Part shown: positions 45,018-54,674 of the stretch, in pieces | How positions within the stretch are numbered: the first letter of the stretch is position 1 | Layout: the number at the start of each line of letters is the position of its first letter | Origin: Gracilariopsis chorda | Lineage: Eukaryota; Rhodophyta; Florideophyceae; Gracilariales; Gracilariaceae | NCBI GenBank assembly: GCA_003194525.1 | Contig: NBIV01000071.1 | Coordinates: 62,001-126,000 of the forward strand | Length of the DNA: 64,000 nt | Reading direction: 5' to 3' | Made by a program: the position numbers and the translations under genes | Notes under the pieces: model-generated | The model's input: only the letters and a program-made list of their open reading frames with translations | The model's database searches: none | What the model was told of the DNA's origin: nothing

Positions 45018-46007
45018 ATGCGCATCAGCCGCAGAATCCTGTTCGTTACCACCGCCGTGCCGTGGCGCTCGTCGCTACCTTGTAACACCGCAACCCTCGT
45101 TTCTCCGTTACGGCCCTTCTGCGGAACCTCACCCTCTATCCCATGTATGGGCTCCAAACGACCCGGACAGCCCTCTTCCGCCGATTACGGCGCAACACAA
45201 ACTTCGCCACCCTCTCAGCGTCCGCCGCACCCCAGTCCGCCGACGTCGTCGCTCTCACCACGGCAGCCCACTCCTCCAGATCCGCCGCCCCCCCAACCGC
45301 CTTCGGACCCGAAATCGGTCGTTACCTTGTCCTTATTGCTCATCTTTCTCGCAAGCAGCGGCGTAGCAGCCGCCACTGGCTTCATTCGCCCCGACGCGTT
45401 TGTGCACATTGCCCAATGGTTTGAACGTCTAGGACCTCAAGCCGCCTATTTGTATGGCTTGCTATACTTCGTTCTTGAGCTTGTGGCAGTGCCGGCCATT
45501 CCGCTCACGTTGGGCTCGGGATACTTGTTCGGAATGCTTCGTGGCACCATCACCGTGTCCGTGGCTTCGACGTTGGCCGCCACAGCATCGTTTTTAATTG
45601 CGCGCTACGGGCTGCGTGATAACATTACGAGGCTTGCGGAACGTTACCCCCGGTTCCGACTTCTTGACCGCGCCATCGGCCGCGAAGGTTTCAAGTTTGT
45701 TTTGTTGCTGCGCTTGTCTCCCCTGTTACCATTTGCAATATCTAACTATCTGTACGGGTTGACATCGGTTAATATTCTAGAATATGTGCTTGGGTCATGG
45801 CTGGGCATGTTGCCCGGCACGCTTGCATACGTCAGTGCGGGTGCCACCGTCAACAACCTCACAGATCTCAGCAGCAATCGGAGTAATATCAGCCCGGTGC
45901 TCCTCCTTATCGGCGTAGTTGCCGCAATAGCGGTGCTGGCCAGTGTCGGCAAGATAGCTAGCGAGGCGATTGAAAACTCCGATGAAGGGGAACTACAAAA
46001 TCACTAG
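45018..46007 (+). CDS. DedA/VTT-domain (TVP38/TMEM64-like) membrane protein
   Basis: The start is ATG 45018; longer upstream translation would need a TTG. The 329-residue product has an N-terminus rich in Arg/Ser and poor in acids (MRISRRILFVTTAVPWRSS), consistent with a plastid or mitochondrial transit peptide, then a Pro/Ser-rich linker (residues 50-95). The VTT (SNARE-associated) domain follows: several hydrophobic helices (SVVTLSLLLIFLASSGVAAAT; AAYLYGLLYFVLELVAVPAIPLTL), the GSGYLFG loop, and the diagnostic re-entrant motif GREGFKFVLLLRLSPLLPFAISNYLYG at residues about 218-245. DedA-family proteins act in lipid scrambling or membrane homeostasis. Nearest relatives by memory are the slr0305-like TVP38 proteins of cyanobacteria and plastids. 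Single exon, no disruptions. Confidence 0.85.
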   Translation: MRISRRILFVTTAVPWRSSLPCNTATLVSPLRPFCGTSPSIPCMGSKRPGQPSSADYGATQTSPPSQRPPHPSPPTSSLSPRQPTPPDPPPPQPPSDPKSVVTLSLLLIFLASSGVAAATGFIRPDAFVHIAQWFERLGPQAAYLYGLLYFVLELVAVPAIPLTLGSGYLFGMLRGTITVSVASTLAATASFLIARYGLRDNITRLAERYPRFRLLDRAIGREGFKFVLLLRLSPLLPFAISNYLYGLTSVNILEYVLGSWLGMLPGTLAYVSAGATVNNLTDLSSNRSNISPVLLLIGVVAAIAVLASVGKIASEAIENSDEGELQNH

Positions 46008-46785
46008 TTCACAGACTCAAAGAATGGAAGCGTGATCCACAACAAGACGACATGTGAAGGGTTATCGAAGTCTACAAGGCACAGAAGGCTGGAAGGGCAA
46101 AAAGTTCGCTTTCCCTAGAAACGCTTTTACACTTCGCGACAAAGGTAAAGGGGTAGAGGGTTACGAAGCGATATGTCTGACAGAAGGCCGAGAGTTAACC
46201 CTTTCCTTTGTTACCCTTTTACCAACGCGAGACGTAACCGTGCGTCGAAAGAGAGCTGAACACTGGCCTTCAGCTCTGATATATACCCTTCGTTACAAAT
46301 CAACGAGCAATGTAGTTCTTGACTACTTGCGTCTTGGGTCCGAAATATTCTACGAACGTAGAGTCTAGCAGGGTGCAAGGTCTTGGGCAGAACGAACGAG
46401 GGTCTTTATTTGACTTTTGGACATGCGGGAGGCTTCAGTTACCTTCGTAAGTGCCTCTGTTGAATCCGCAGGTAAAACGGCGACGACTGATAGCAACGGC
46501 TGGGTTCGAAGACGTGCGCTTCTTTCCATTTCTTCTAGGGTTAGATTGCTAGCCTTCTCAATAGGGCGTATGAGCAAGGTATGTGCTGTTAGATTGCTAA
46601 CCCTTTGTGTGAAACGCAAACGCGTGAAAAGGCGAAGTCCCTAGAAAACAGGACACCAAGAAACGCCCATATGAAACCACGATGTTAAATCGCTTCCGCT
46701 GGATACCTGCTGTGGTGCGGGATCACTTCAAGGGACTGGCGGGATCACTTCAAGGGACTGGCGAGTCCCGTCTCGCTAAGGGCAC
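46008..46785. other. Intergenic, no supported gene
   Basis: Short frames at 46054-46644 are not recognised. Partly complementary stretches (GGTAAAGGGGTA near 46144 and TACCCTTTTACC near 46213) suggest a fold-back sequence. Confidence 0.3.
46719..46762. repeat. 22-bp perfect tandem duplication
   Basis: A 22-bp unit beginning GGGATCACTTC and ending GGGACTGGC occurs twice in a row (46719-46740 and 46741-46762). Confidence 0.85.
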
Positions 46786-47196
46786 ATGCAGTTCCGCCCG
46801 TCGATGTGTGCAATTACCAGGGAGATCGTCAACAAAAGTTTTGTAGACGTCGGGTTATGGCCATTAAGTAACGCGTTTGTGGATAGGTTGCGAGATAAAT
46901 TCCAGGGACGGCTTGAAGGAAAAACGATGTCAACGGAAAGCGGAAGCGAGAAGGTGAGAAGATCTGATCGATTGAGCTGTACATACAAGACAATCTGTAG
47001 TGAGTTGAGGAGCGTTATCGCAGAAACCGAAGACCCAACAATTGCAGTAACATCCGTAGAGAACATCTTGCAAAGTAACCGTACATCCAACAGAGTGTTG
47101 TGGGAATCGGCGCCGCTACGCACACCAGTTCGTGTCATCAAATGTAATGAGTCAAAAAAGGGTGAAAATTGGGTCAAACGCCAGCCATGTGGTTGA
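46786..47196 (+). pseudogene. DDE (pogo/Jerky-like) transposase C-terminal relic
   Basis: The frame includes ITREIVNKSFVDVGLWPLSNAFVDRLRDKF, which resembles the conserved end of DDE_1/CENP-B-like transposases (helix, then a xxGhaPh motif), followed by a charged tail. Upstream catalytic parts are absent here. A more complete relative lies at 57440-58820. No natural ATG supports it as a gene. Confidence 0.45.
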
Positions 47197-47666
47197 CAAA
47201 GAATAAGGGGTCTCCGAACGTGAGGGCGGAAGACCTTTTCAGCGGAAAGTAAAATGAAGATCCGAACCCAAAGACTGAGAAACGCACTCAAAGAGTTCTT
47301 GCCCGTTTGCGTGTCAAAGCGCCCCTGCCTTCCCGTTTCCAGAGCCCAGTGGACGACATTTTCTTGATTCATGCGCTTCTACGACGGCGCAGTGCAATAG
47401 CGAGGCGCAATAAGCACGATGGTATTTGCGGAAAGGGAAACCAAGAAGTTAGAGGATCAAATCGTCTGCGGGTGCCGCGCTGGCTGCTGCGGGGGAAATT
47501 GTGGCTGCTTGGCAGCATTGTCTCAAATAAACCCATTTGCTGCATGCGGCAGCATCGTCCAGTTTTTGTTTCAAATTGACCCTTGCTGACTGCTACTTCT
47601 GCTCATCGTACATTTCACCAAATCAAAATGACAGATCAGTGACACCAGTACAACTGTTTCAACTCC

Positions 47667-47671
47667 CCTCG
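47667..47671. repeat. Target site duplication of RG3, left copy
   Basis: CCTCG precedes the TG of the 5' LTR and is repeated at 54390-54394 right after the 3' LTR. Confidence 0.93.
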
Positions 47672-48042
47672 TGTAGAACATCGACGAAGATAGTCGGTAA
47701 TTTGGGTAAGAATTTGGCTTCGAATGGTAATTTGTCCAGGAATTTGGCTTCAAATGAACAATGATAAGGAATGTTTTATTGTAGTTCTATAGATGAATAC
47801 TACGTTTACTGCTATCTCTACAGAGCGTCCACTTTCAATAAAGAAAAGGTCTATAAAAACCTTCTCTCTCAGACGAGAGACACAAGGGCGACCAAGTTCG
47901 AACTTCAGACCTTTCTCAGACCTCGGGGGCCCCCATCTTCATCCTCTTTCAACAACAATCAACCTGTCCGTTCCGTCATATTATTATATAATAATATACC
48001 CAAATACAAAAGTAAGTTATTTTAATCAGTATAGCCGCTACA
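47672..48042 (+). repeat. RG3 5' LTR
   Basis: TGTAGAACATCG...TAGCCGCTACA, 371 bp. A canonical TATA box TATAAAAA is at 47852-47859, so transcription should start near 47880. There is no ATG between that point and 48156. A GTAAGT at 48012 resembles a splice donor. Confidence 0.95.
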
Positions 48043-48077
48043 AAGTAGTAGCATCGCACTAGCCAATACTACGTTAA

Positions 48078-48560
48078 GTTTCTGAGCAAAAGAAAAGTCC
48101 CCCAAAGGAAGAAATAAGTAAGGAAAAATTTATTTTACCACCTTCGATTACAGCCGATGATTTATATGAAGACGATGATGTATCAGACTTTGAAGATGTA
48201 TCTGTAAAAGAGGTACCTATACCACGCACTGACAAAAGCAACGTTTGCAACTACTGCAACAATAATAAGAAGGAAACATCTTGGGGAGAGCACAACGTTT
48301 CTCAGGAACATTACGTTGCGCTATCGAAGGCGTTCAACTTTAAACTTTATTGTGACTATTGCCGTCATCTATTCAACTCTACATTCGAGTACTACGCGCA
48401 CTTACGCGTTGCAGAGCATATCAATCGTCGACGCAGGGTGGCGCAAGTGTACCGCGCGGCTCGTAAGGCTCATAACGCTCCCCCGCTAACGAGGACCACT
48501 GGGGCAGTACCTCCATTTGGAGTTGTGAAAGAGATACTTAAATTTCTTAAACGTCAGTAA
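48078..48560 (+). CDS. RG3 double zinc-finger ORF without a methionine codon
   Basis: The frame after TAA 48075-48077 is open for 160 codons and contains no ATG at all. The N-terminal 55 residues are charged (KKSPPKEEISKEKF, then acidic YEDDDVSDFEDVS). Finger 1 is CNYC-x11-H-x5-H and finger 2 is CDYC-x12-H-x5-H. The H-x5-H spacing is that of U1/matrin-type fingers, which bind RNA or DNA in splicing proteins. A basic patch follows (HINRRRRVAQVYRAARKAH). The second half is GC-rich, unlike gag-pol, which suggests a captured host gene. Expression would need a near-cognate start or splicing: GTAAGT 48012 to AG 48086 would leave 48087 in this frame, but no ATG precedes it after the TATA box. Function unknown; it lies where an RNA-binding accessory protein could be encoded. 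Confidence 0.65.
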   Translation, partial: VSEQKKSPPKEEISKEKFILPPSITADDLYEDDDVSDFEDVSVKEVPIPRTDKSNVCNYCNNNKKETSWGEHNVSQEHYVALSKAFNFKLYCDYCRHLFNSTFEYYAHLRVAEHINRRRRVAQVYRAARKAHNAPPLTRTTGAVPPFGVVKEILKFLKRQ

Positions 48561-49070
48561 CCGTTCACGGTACATATGAATAAAATTTAATTGATTTTCT
48601 GCATTTTACTACTTGTGCACAATTGCCTCTACAGTACTCCAGAAGAAATAGAAAACTAATTAGAAATCATTTCTATTTATTAATCTATCGTCAAACGTAT
48701 CTTGTACTATAGAGAGCCAAAATACAGTAGCCATTACAGAATAGAAATACGAATAACATTAAGTATACTCAATTTTCTAATCAAAGAGCTATCGGCTACT
48801 CTCTAACAGACCAGTACAGTACTACACATCAAGTAGATATTCAAATAGCACAAACAAATATAGTAAAATACACATTTCAATTGAAACATCAATACGACAC
48901 AGTTTATTCAGGGACAGGATCAGACATAATCCTAATTCTAGTTGTAGAGACCGAAAACGATAAGTATTATCTATGTTGTAGTAGCACCAAATAACAATAG
49001 CCCAATTAATTAAATGCAATCTCTCTAGAACCAAAAAGTATATTATTTACTCTAAACCCCTGAACACAAA
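48561..49070. other. RG3 AT-rich leader before gag
   Basis: About 510 bp, with no coding sequence recognised. It probably contains the packaging and leader sequence for gag. Confidence 0.5.
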
Positions 49071-49916
49071 ATGGAAGGAGATCTACTCGAAGTACAAAAT
49101 AGAATTAATATATTATCCCAACAAATGAATCAAGTAATGCAAGTGAATAATCATCTGAGTAATGCACTCAATCAAAATATGCACAACACGGATGCCTTAA
49201 AAATAGGCAAGCCAGAAAAGTTTTCAGGTAAATATGCAAGGTCATGGTTACAATCGTTAGAAAATATATTTTCGAACGTAAACGAAACAACCTCAGAAGA
49301 AAAGAAAATAAAATATGCAGTTAGCTTTATGACTGGCCAAGCCTTAGAATGGTGGGAACTTATAAATATAAACGATGAGATAAATATTGACTCATTCAAT
49401 ATATTCAAGAAATTGTTGTTGGAATATTTTGAACCAGCAAATAGGGAACTTAACGCAAGAAGAATACTATCCAGTATTAAACAAATGGGAAAGCTATATA
49501 GCGTCACAAATTATAATAGAGAATTCACAAAGTGGTTATTGCAAGTACCAACAATGTCTCTTGAAGAACAAATATTTCTATATAGCAAAGGGCTTAAACA
49601 GAATATTCGCATTGAACTTGAAAGGGCAGAACCAAATAATCTACAATAAGCAATGAATATTGCCGATAGAATGGATGCCATTTATTCTTCACAAAGGTTT
49701 AATTATAACTTTCGTCCCTATAATCAAAATAGAAAACGAAATAATAATGATGAACCTACTCCAATGGAAATTGGAAATATTCAACGTTTTAGTAATAAAA
49801 ACAGACTAACGCCGGATGAAAGACAGAGACATATAAAAGATAATCTATGTTTCAAGTGCCATAGAAAAGGGTGTCGTCCTTGGAAGCATAGAGAGTTTAA
49901 CAACTCAAAAAACTAG
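49071..49916 (+). pseudogene. gag: RG3 gag, interrupted by one TAA
   Basis: From ATG 49071 the frame is open to 49916 except for TAA at 49647-49649. The sequence around it (EPNNLQ, stop, AMNIADRMDAIYSS) is the well-conserved end of the gypsy capsid, where RG1 gag reads EFEEATKIAMRVEAAF. A Gln codon CAA changed to TAA is the simplest explanation. The capsid has GKPEKFSGKYARSWLQSLENIF and the ALEWW motif. The zinc knuckle at 49848-49889 is CFKCHRKGCRPWKH, again C-x2-C-x4-C-x4-H. Gag ends at TAG 49914-49916, right after the slippery site. Reinitiation at ATG 49653 is possible but there is no evidence for it. Confidence 0.88.
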
Positions 49917-49954
49917 AAATGATGGATTCGGATCAAAACAAGGGACCCGAGTCC
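49907..49954 (+). promoter_or_regulatory. RG3 -1 ribosomal frameshift signal between gag and pol
   Basis: The heptamer A AAA AAC (49907-49913), in the gag frame, directly precedes the gag stop TAG. After 10 bases comes an 8-bp stem, GGATTCGG (49924-49931) with CCGAGTCC (49947-49954), containing one G-U pair and a 15-base loop. The -1 frame is the pol frame and is open across the site. The layout mirrors RG1. Confidence 0.75.
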
Positions 49955-52900
49955 TTTAAGATTGTACAACATGAAATCGCAAAAAAACACAAAAACAACA
50001 CAAAACCAAAGAAAAACACAAAAACAAATACAATTGCTTTATGTGCGTTTAAGAATAGAAATAAGTGTTCTAATCTACTCATATTTTTAGGAGAAGGTAT
50101 GACATTGGATAAAATGGAAAAGTGTAATATTCTAATTGATAGTGGGTGTGAAGATATTTGTATTTCAAAGAAGTATGCTGATCAGCTAAAATTAAAAAGA
50201 AAACCAAGTGAGGTTAAAGCAGAGCTTTGGGATGGAACATTAGTCCCCATGGATGAATGTTTAGACGTTCTTAATATCCAAATTGGTAAAGCTAAGTTTA
50301 AAACAAATCCATTCATAGTTGATTTAATCGGCTATGATGTTATTCTGGGAAAAATGTGGCTTAAGCAGTACAATCCACGAATAAACTGGAAAAGAAATAC
50401 TGTACTAGTCAATATTGATAACAAGAACTTCTTTCTGGACGGAGAATCTGTCAAAAGACAGAGCTCCCGTGAAGAAGCCCTGCTAAGTAAAAAACAGTTT
50501 GCAAAACTCGTGAAAAGGCAAAAGAGTAAAAAATACCTTGTTACAATACACCCAAAAACGAATCAATGTGAGCAAGACATTGAGAAGAACATATCTGATT
50601 CAAAAGATGATGAATTACAGAGAATACTTGAGGAGTATAAAGATGTATTTCCAGAAGATTTACCAAAAGGTTTACCACCCAAAAGGCAAGTTGAAATGGA
50701 AATTAAGATGAAAGATGACACCGCACCCGTAATGGGACCAATGTACAAACTATCTCCTAAAGAATTGAAAGAAATGAGAAAACAAATAAAACACTTACTT
50801 AGCCATGAATTTATTAAGCCAAGCATAAGCCCTTGGGGAAGCCCTGTTTTATTTACTCCCAAAAAGGATGGTTCACTACGCATGTGCGTAGATTACAGAG
50901 CATTAAATAAAAAGACGATTAAGAATAATGTACCACTACCAAGAATTGATGAAGTGTGGGACCAACTTGGAAACGCCAAATACTTCATTACTTTAGACCT
51001 TAGAGCTGGCTATAATCAAATACGAATTAAAGAGAATGATATACCTAAGACAGCATTCCGTACAAGATACGGGCAATTTGAGTATTTAGTCACACCATTT
51101 GGCCTAACTGGCGCACCAGGTTGTTTCCAAACTTTAATGAACAACATATTTAGACCACATCTTGACGAATTTGTCATGGTTTACTTAGATGATATATTAA
51201 TATACAGCAAGACAAGGAAAGAACATTTAAAACATCTTAGAATTGTTCTAGATACTCTACGAAAAGAGAAACTTTATGGGAAATTATCTAAGTGTCATTT
51301 TATGACCCAAGAAGTTGAATACCTCGGTCATATCATAACACCAGCTGGAATTAAGGTTGATAAAAGAAAGATAGAAGCTGTTGCTAAATGGCCAATACCG
51401 ACGACTGTTAGAGACGTACAAAGTTTTATTGGCCTATGCAACTACTATAGAAAGTTCATTAAGGACTTTGCCAAAATAGCTACACCTCTCACAGAACTTA
51501 CAAAAGAAAAAAATGACTTTGTATGGAACAAAGCAGAACAAGAGGCTTTCGATCAACTTAAGAAAAAACTAGTAAGCGCACCCTTACTAAGATGTGCAAA
51601 CCCATCCTTACCATATGAAGTAACTACAGACGCTTCAGCCACAGGTCTAGGCGCAGTGTTAATGCAAGAAGACGAAAATGGTAAACGACCAATAGCATAT
51701 GCCTCTAAGAAACTTAATGAAGCAGAGCAAAACTATTCTACTGGAGAACGAGAGTTACTAGCAATTATATTCGCCCTGAAAACATGGAGATCTTACCTAC
51801 ATGGCTCTAGATTTACTATTCTAACAGATCACCATCCCCTTAAGTTTCTAGAAACACAGAAGACATTATCTAGGAAACAAGCTAGATGGGTTGAATATAT
51901 GCAACAATTCGATCACACAGTATCCTATATAAAAGGGAAAGAAAATAGAGTAGCCGATGCATTATCCAGAAAGAATACAGAAGTATGCAAAACCTCTACA
52001 GCCATTATCAAATCTCTTTTTAACCTATCAACAATAAGAGGTAGTGAAAATACTCTAAAAAACCTTGAAACAGATTATAAGAGTGATCCAGAATTCTCAC
52101 AACTACTAGGTGGTATAAAAGAACCATACAACATAATAGGAAAAAGGTTATATTTTGAGAATAGGTTATGCATTCCAAATGGTAAGATAAGAAAACAAAT
52201 TCTCCACGACAACCATTACTCACTACAAGGAGGACATAGATCTTATCAGAAGACACTTTTGCTCCTTGGAAAGCAGTATTACTGGAAAAAGATGAAGAGT
52301 GACGTGAAGAAATATGTAACTGAATGTGAAAGGTGTCAAAAGGCAAAATCTATGAATAAAGAAATGCAAGGATTACTACATCCTTTTCCTCCACCTGTTA
52401 AAAAATGGGAAGTTATAACAATGGATTTTATATTTGACTTACCAAAAAGCGAAGACTATACAGGTATAATGGCTATTGTAGATAAGCTATCGAAGCGAGC
52501 TCATTTCATTCCACTTACTGATAAAAGTAAAGCACCAGACATTGCTCACATATTCTATAAAGAAGTATACAGACATCATGGTCTTCCACGAACTATTGTA
52601 TCAGACCGGGATAACAGATTTACCAGTGTATTCTGGACTACACTAATGAATCTTTTACAGATTAAGCTGAATTTGTCAACATCGTTTCATCCACAAACCG
52701 ATGGACAAACGGAACGAATGTTCAGAACACTAGAAGAAATGCTACGATGCTATATCTCCTATACTCAAAGAGATTGGATAAAATACCTACCTGGTCTAGA
52801 GTTCGCATACAATAATCACACGAATAGTACAACCAATCTATCTCAATTCTTCTTAGAATATGGGCAAGACCAATTACAGTTAATGATCTTCTACATACTG

Positions 52901-53502
52901 AGGAACGTAAACCAGAGAATAACACATCTTTTGATTTCTTAAGGAATATAAGAAAAGCGGAAGAAGCTGCTAAATCTGCCATACAAATAGCAAACACCAG
53001 AAACAGTGACAATATAAACCAAAGGAGAAGACCTCAGAGTTTCAATATTAATGAGTACGTTTTACTATCCACAAAAAACCTTATGATTCCCAACGGAAGA
53101 TCGAAGAAGTTCATTCAGAAATACATTGGACCATTTCGTATCATATCATTCAATAAAAACAAAACATCGTATAAACTAGATCTTCCAAAAGAATATAAAT
53201 TGATACACCCAACATTCCATGTATCGCTATTGAAACCATTTAATAGTACTTATGACGCTAAACAAAGTATGGATATCCAAAAACTAATACATAAGGATAA
53301 TTCTATTCCAATACACATCATTGGACATAGAATATGGAATAATGTTATTCAATATCTTCTTCGTACAGGACAGGACGATTCTGACGACATATGGCTCAAT
53401 GAAAATGATACACGTATCACTACAGAGTTACTTGATTCTTACAAATCGAACACACAGAAGTCTATAAAAGGAAAGACTTCGCTTTCTTTTCTAGTCAACT
53501 AG
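49919..53502 (+). pseudogene. pol: RG3 pol: protease, RT, RNase H, integrase, chromodomain-like end (1-nt frameshift)
   Basis: The 1007-codon frame from ATG 49919 has the protease loop LIDSGCEDI (Asp 74), then YDVILGKMW. The RT has LPPKR and YLDD (residues 422-425). RNase H begins at TTDASATGLGAVL (Asp 571) and integrase has an H2C2 zinc region ending CERCQKAK. The integrase triad is D836, D896, E932, which gives the expected D,D(35)E. Near 52870 the frame shifts: GQDQLQLM should read on in the +2 frame as ITVNDLLHTEERKPE, implying loss of one C in GACCAATT. The rest, to 53502, has the basic tail, GPFRIISFNK, HPTFHVSLLKPF and a diverged chromodomain (IIGHRIWNNVIQYLL...DDIWLNE...LLDSY). Otherwise all catalytic residues are present. 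Confidence 0.93.
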
Positions 53503-53538
53503 CTTGTCGTCTCTACCAAGCCTACAAACTTTCTACAA

Positions 53539-53970
53539 ATGAATATCTACCACGTACAGGAATACGGACTGCTATGGGTCGCAGGCAACTACATGAAGAA
53601 CCATCTTCGACCTGTACTACAAGACCGTTACAGTCAAGACGTATTACTATATGAAATGATTAATATTAGCCTCGGCTATAAACAAATCAAAGATAATCTA
53701 CTTACCGAAAATGATAAAAATATGGTTCTAGCACTATTTGAGCACCTTAATTCTTCTGTCACTGGTCTACTACAAGAAGACTTTTTAGTCCAATTTCACT
53801 ATCTCATTGTCGGAATGTATGGACACTTACCAAAACATGGAAACTACATTTCCATAGTTCAAGAATCAATTTCCAAAATAATTGATAACAAAGAAACATT
53901 TATCCACATAAAATGCAACGATGGAAACCCTCATCTTATATATCCCAGCAAAGAAAATCTTACAATATAA
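53539..53970 (+). CDS. RG3 ORF X, unknown 143-residue protein after pol
   Basis: The ATG is at 53539, 36 bp after the pol stop, and the frame ends at 53970, just before the polypurine tract. This is the position of env in retroviruses, but there is no signal peptide or membrane segment, so it is not an envelope. The protein appears mostly helical (DVLLYEMINISLGYKQI; DKNMVLALFEHLNSSVTGLL) with a C-terminal strand-rich part (TFIHIKCNDGNPHLIYPS). Base composition matches gag-pol, so it has been in the element for long. No family is recognised. Confidence 0.6.
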   Translation: MNIYHVQEYGLLWVAGNYMKNHLRPVLQDRYSQDVLLYEMINISLGYKQIKDNLLTENDKNMVLALFEHLNSSVTGLLQEDFLVQFHYLIVGMYGHLPKHGNYISIVQESISKIIDNKETFIHIKCNDGNPHLIYPSKENLTI

Positions 53971-53997
53971 AATTAATTGGTTTGAGGACAAACCGTT

Positions 53998-54018
53998 AAA
54001 AAAGAAAAGGGGGAAAGT
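53998..54018 (+). promoter_or_regulatory. RG3 polypurine tract
   Basis: A run of A and G (AAAAAAGAAAAGGGGGAAAG) ends directly at the TG of the 3' LTR. It primes plus-strand DNA synthesis. Confidence 0.9.
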
Positions 54019-54389
54019 TGTAGAACATCGACGAAGATAGTCGGTAATTTGGGTAAGAATTTGGCTTCGAATGGTAATTTGTCCAGGAATTTGGCTTCAA
54101 ATGAACAATGATAAGGAATGTTTTATTGTAGTTCTATAGATGAATACTACGTTTACTGCTATCTCTACAGAGCGTCCACTTTCAATAAAGAAAAGGTCTA
54201 TAAAAACCTTCTCTCTCAGGCGAGAGACACAAGGGCGACCAAGTTCGAACTTCAGACCTTTCTCAGACCTCGGGGGCCCCCATCTTCATCCTCTTTCAAC
54301 AACAATCAACCTGTCCGTTCCGTCATAATATTATATAATAATATACCCACATACAAAAGTAAGTTATTTTAATCAGTATAGCCGCTACA
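54019..54389 (+). repeat. RG3 3' LTR and right target duplication
   Basis: 371 bp with 3 substitutions relative to the 5' LTR. CCTCG follows at 54390-54394. Confidence 0.95.
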
Positions 54390-54674
54390 CCTCGTTTTGC
54401 ATCCCTGCCAAATATATTTAGTGAACTGTTTTGAGACATACAACATTGAAATTGTTGAACGAACGTAGGTTACACTGGTTTAATTCAGTATCTTTGCCTT
54501 GAGTCAAGGTGAAGGTGAAGACGATCTATGACGTTCCGCTTGGTACACGCTATTTTATTGCAGTTGAAAGTTGATGAAACTTTATCTGTTTAGATTACGG
54601 ATGTGTCAAGAACTAATCTGTTTCAAGTCTTTTTTTGCGGTTCAGAGGGTGAGAAAATAGAAGATCATGTGGAT

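Larger units (their letters stand above)
47672..54389 (+). mobile_element. RG3: young Ty3/gypsy chromovirus with two extra ORFs, 6.7 kb
   Basis: The 371-bp LTRs (47672-48042 and 54019-54389) differ at only 3 positions and a 5-bp duplication CCTCG flanks them, so insertion is recent. The order is a zinc-finger ORF without Met (48078-48560), gag (49071-49916), a -1 frameshift signal (49907-49954), pol (49919-53502), ORF X (53539-53970), then a polypurine tract. Defects are limited to one stop in gag and one apparent 1-nt deletion in pol. The gag-pol part is far more AT-rich than the surrounding window. Confidence 0.95.

Noticed and set aside
46054-46300. A small fold-back (MITE-like) element after the DedA gene
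   Set aside because: Complementary stretches exist, but neither clean terminal repeats nor a target duplication could be found.
48012-48086. A 75-nt intron joining an LTR-encoded frame beginning at 47793 to the zinc-finger ORF
   Set aside because: The frames would match, but 47793 lies upstream of the TATA box and would not be in the transcript, and no ATG lies downstream of the box. Kept only as a remark.
49647-49649. Programmed readthrough of the TAA inside RG3 gag
   Set aside because: The context is not a known readthrough motif, and RG1 has no stop at the homologous position. A nonsense mutation is simpler.
49940-49957. 7-bp stem AAGGGAC/GTCCTTT as the RG3 frameshift structure
   Set aside because: It begins 26 nt after the heptamer, too far. 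The overlapping GGATTCGG/CCGAGTCC stem at a 10-nt spacing fits better.
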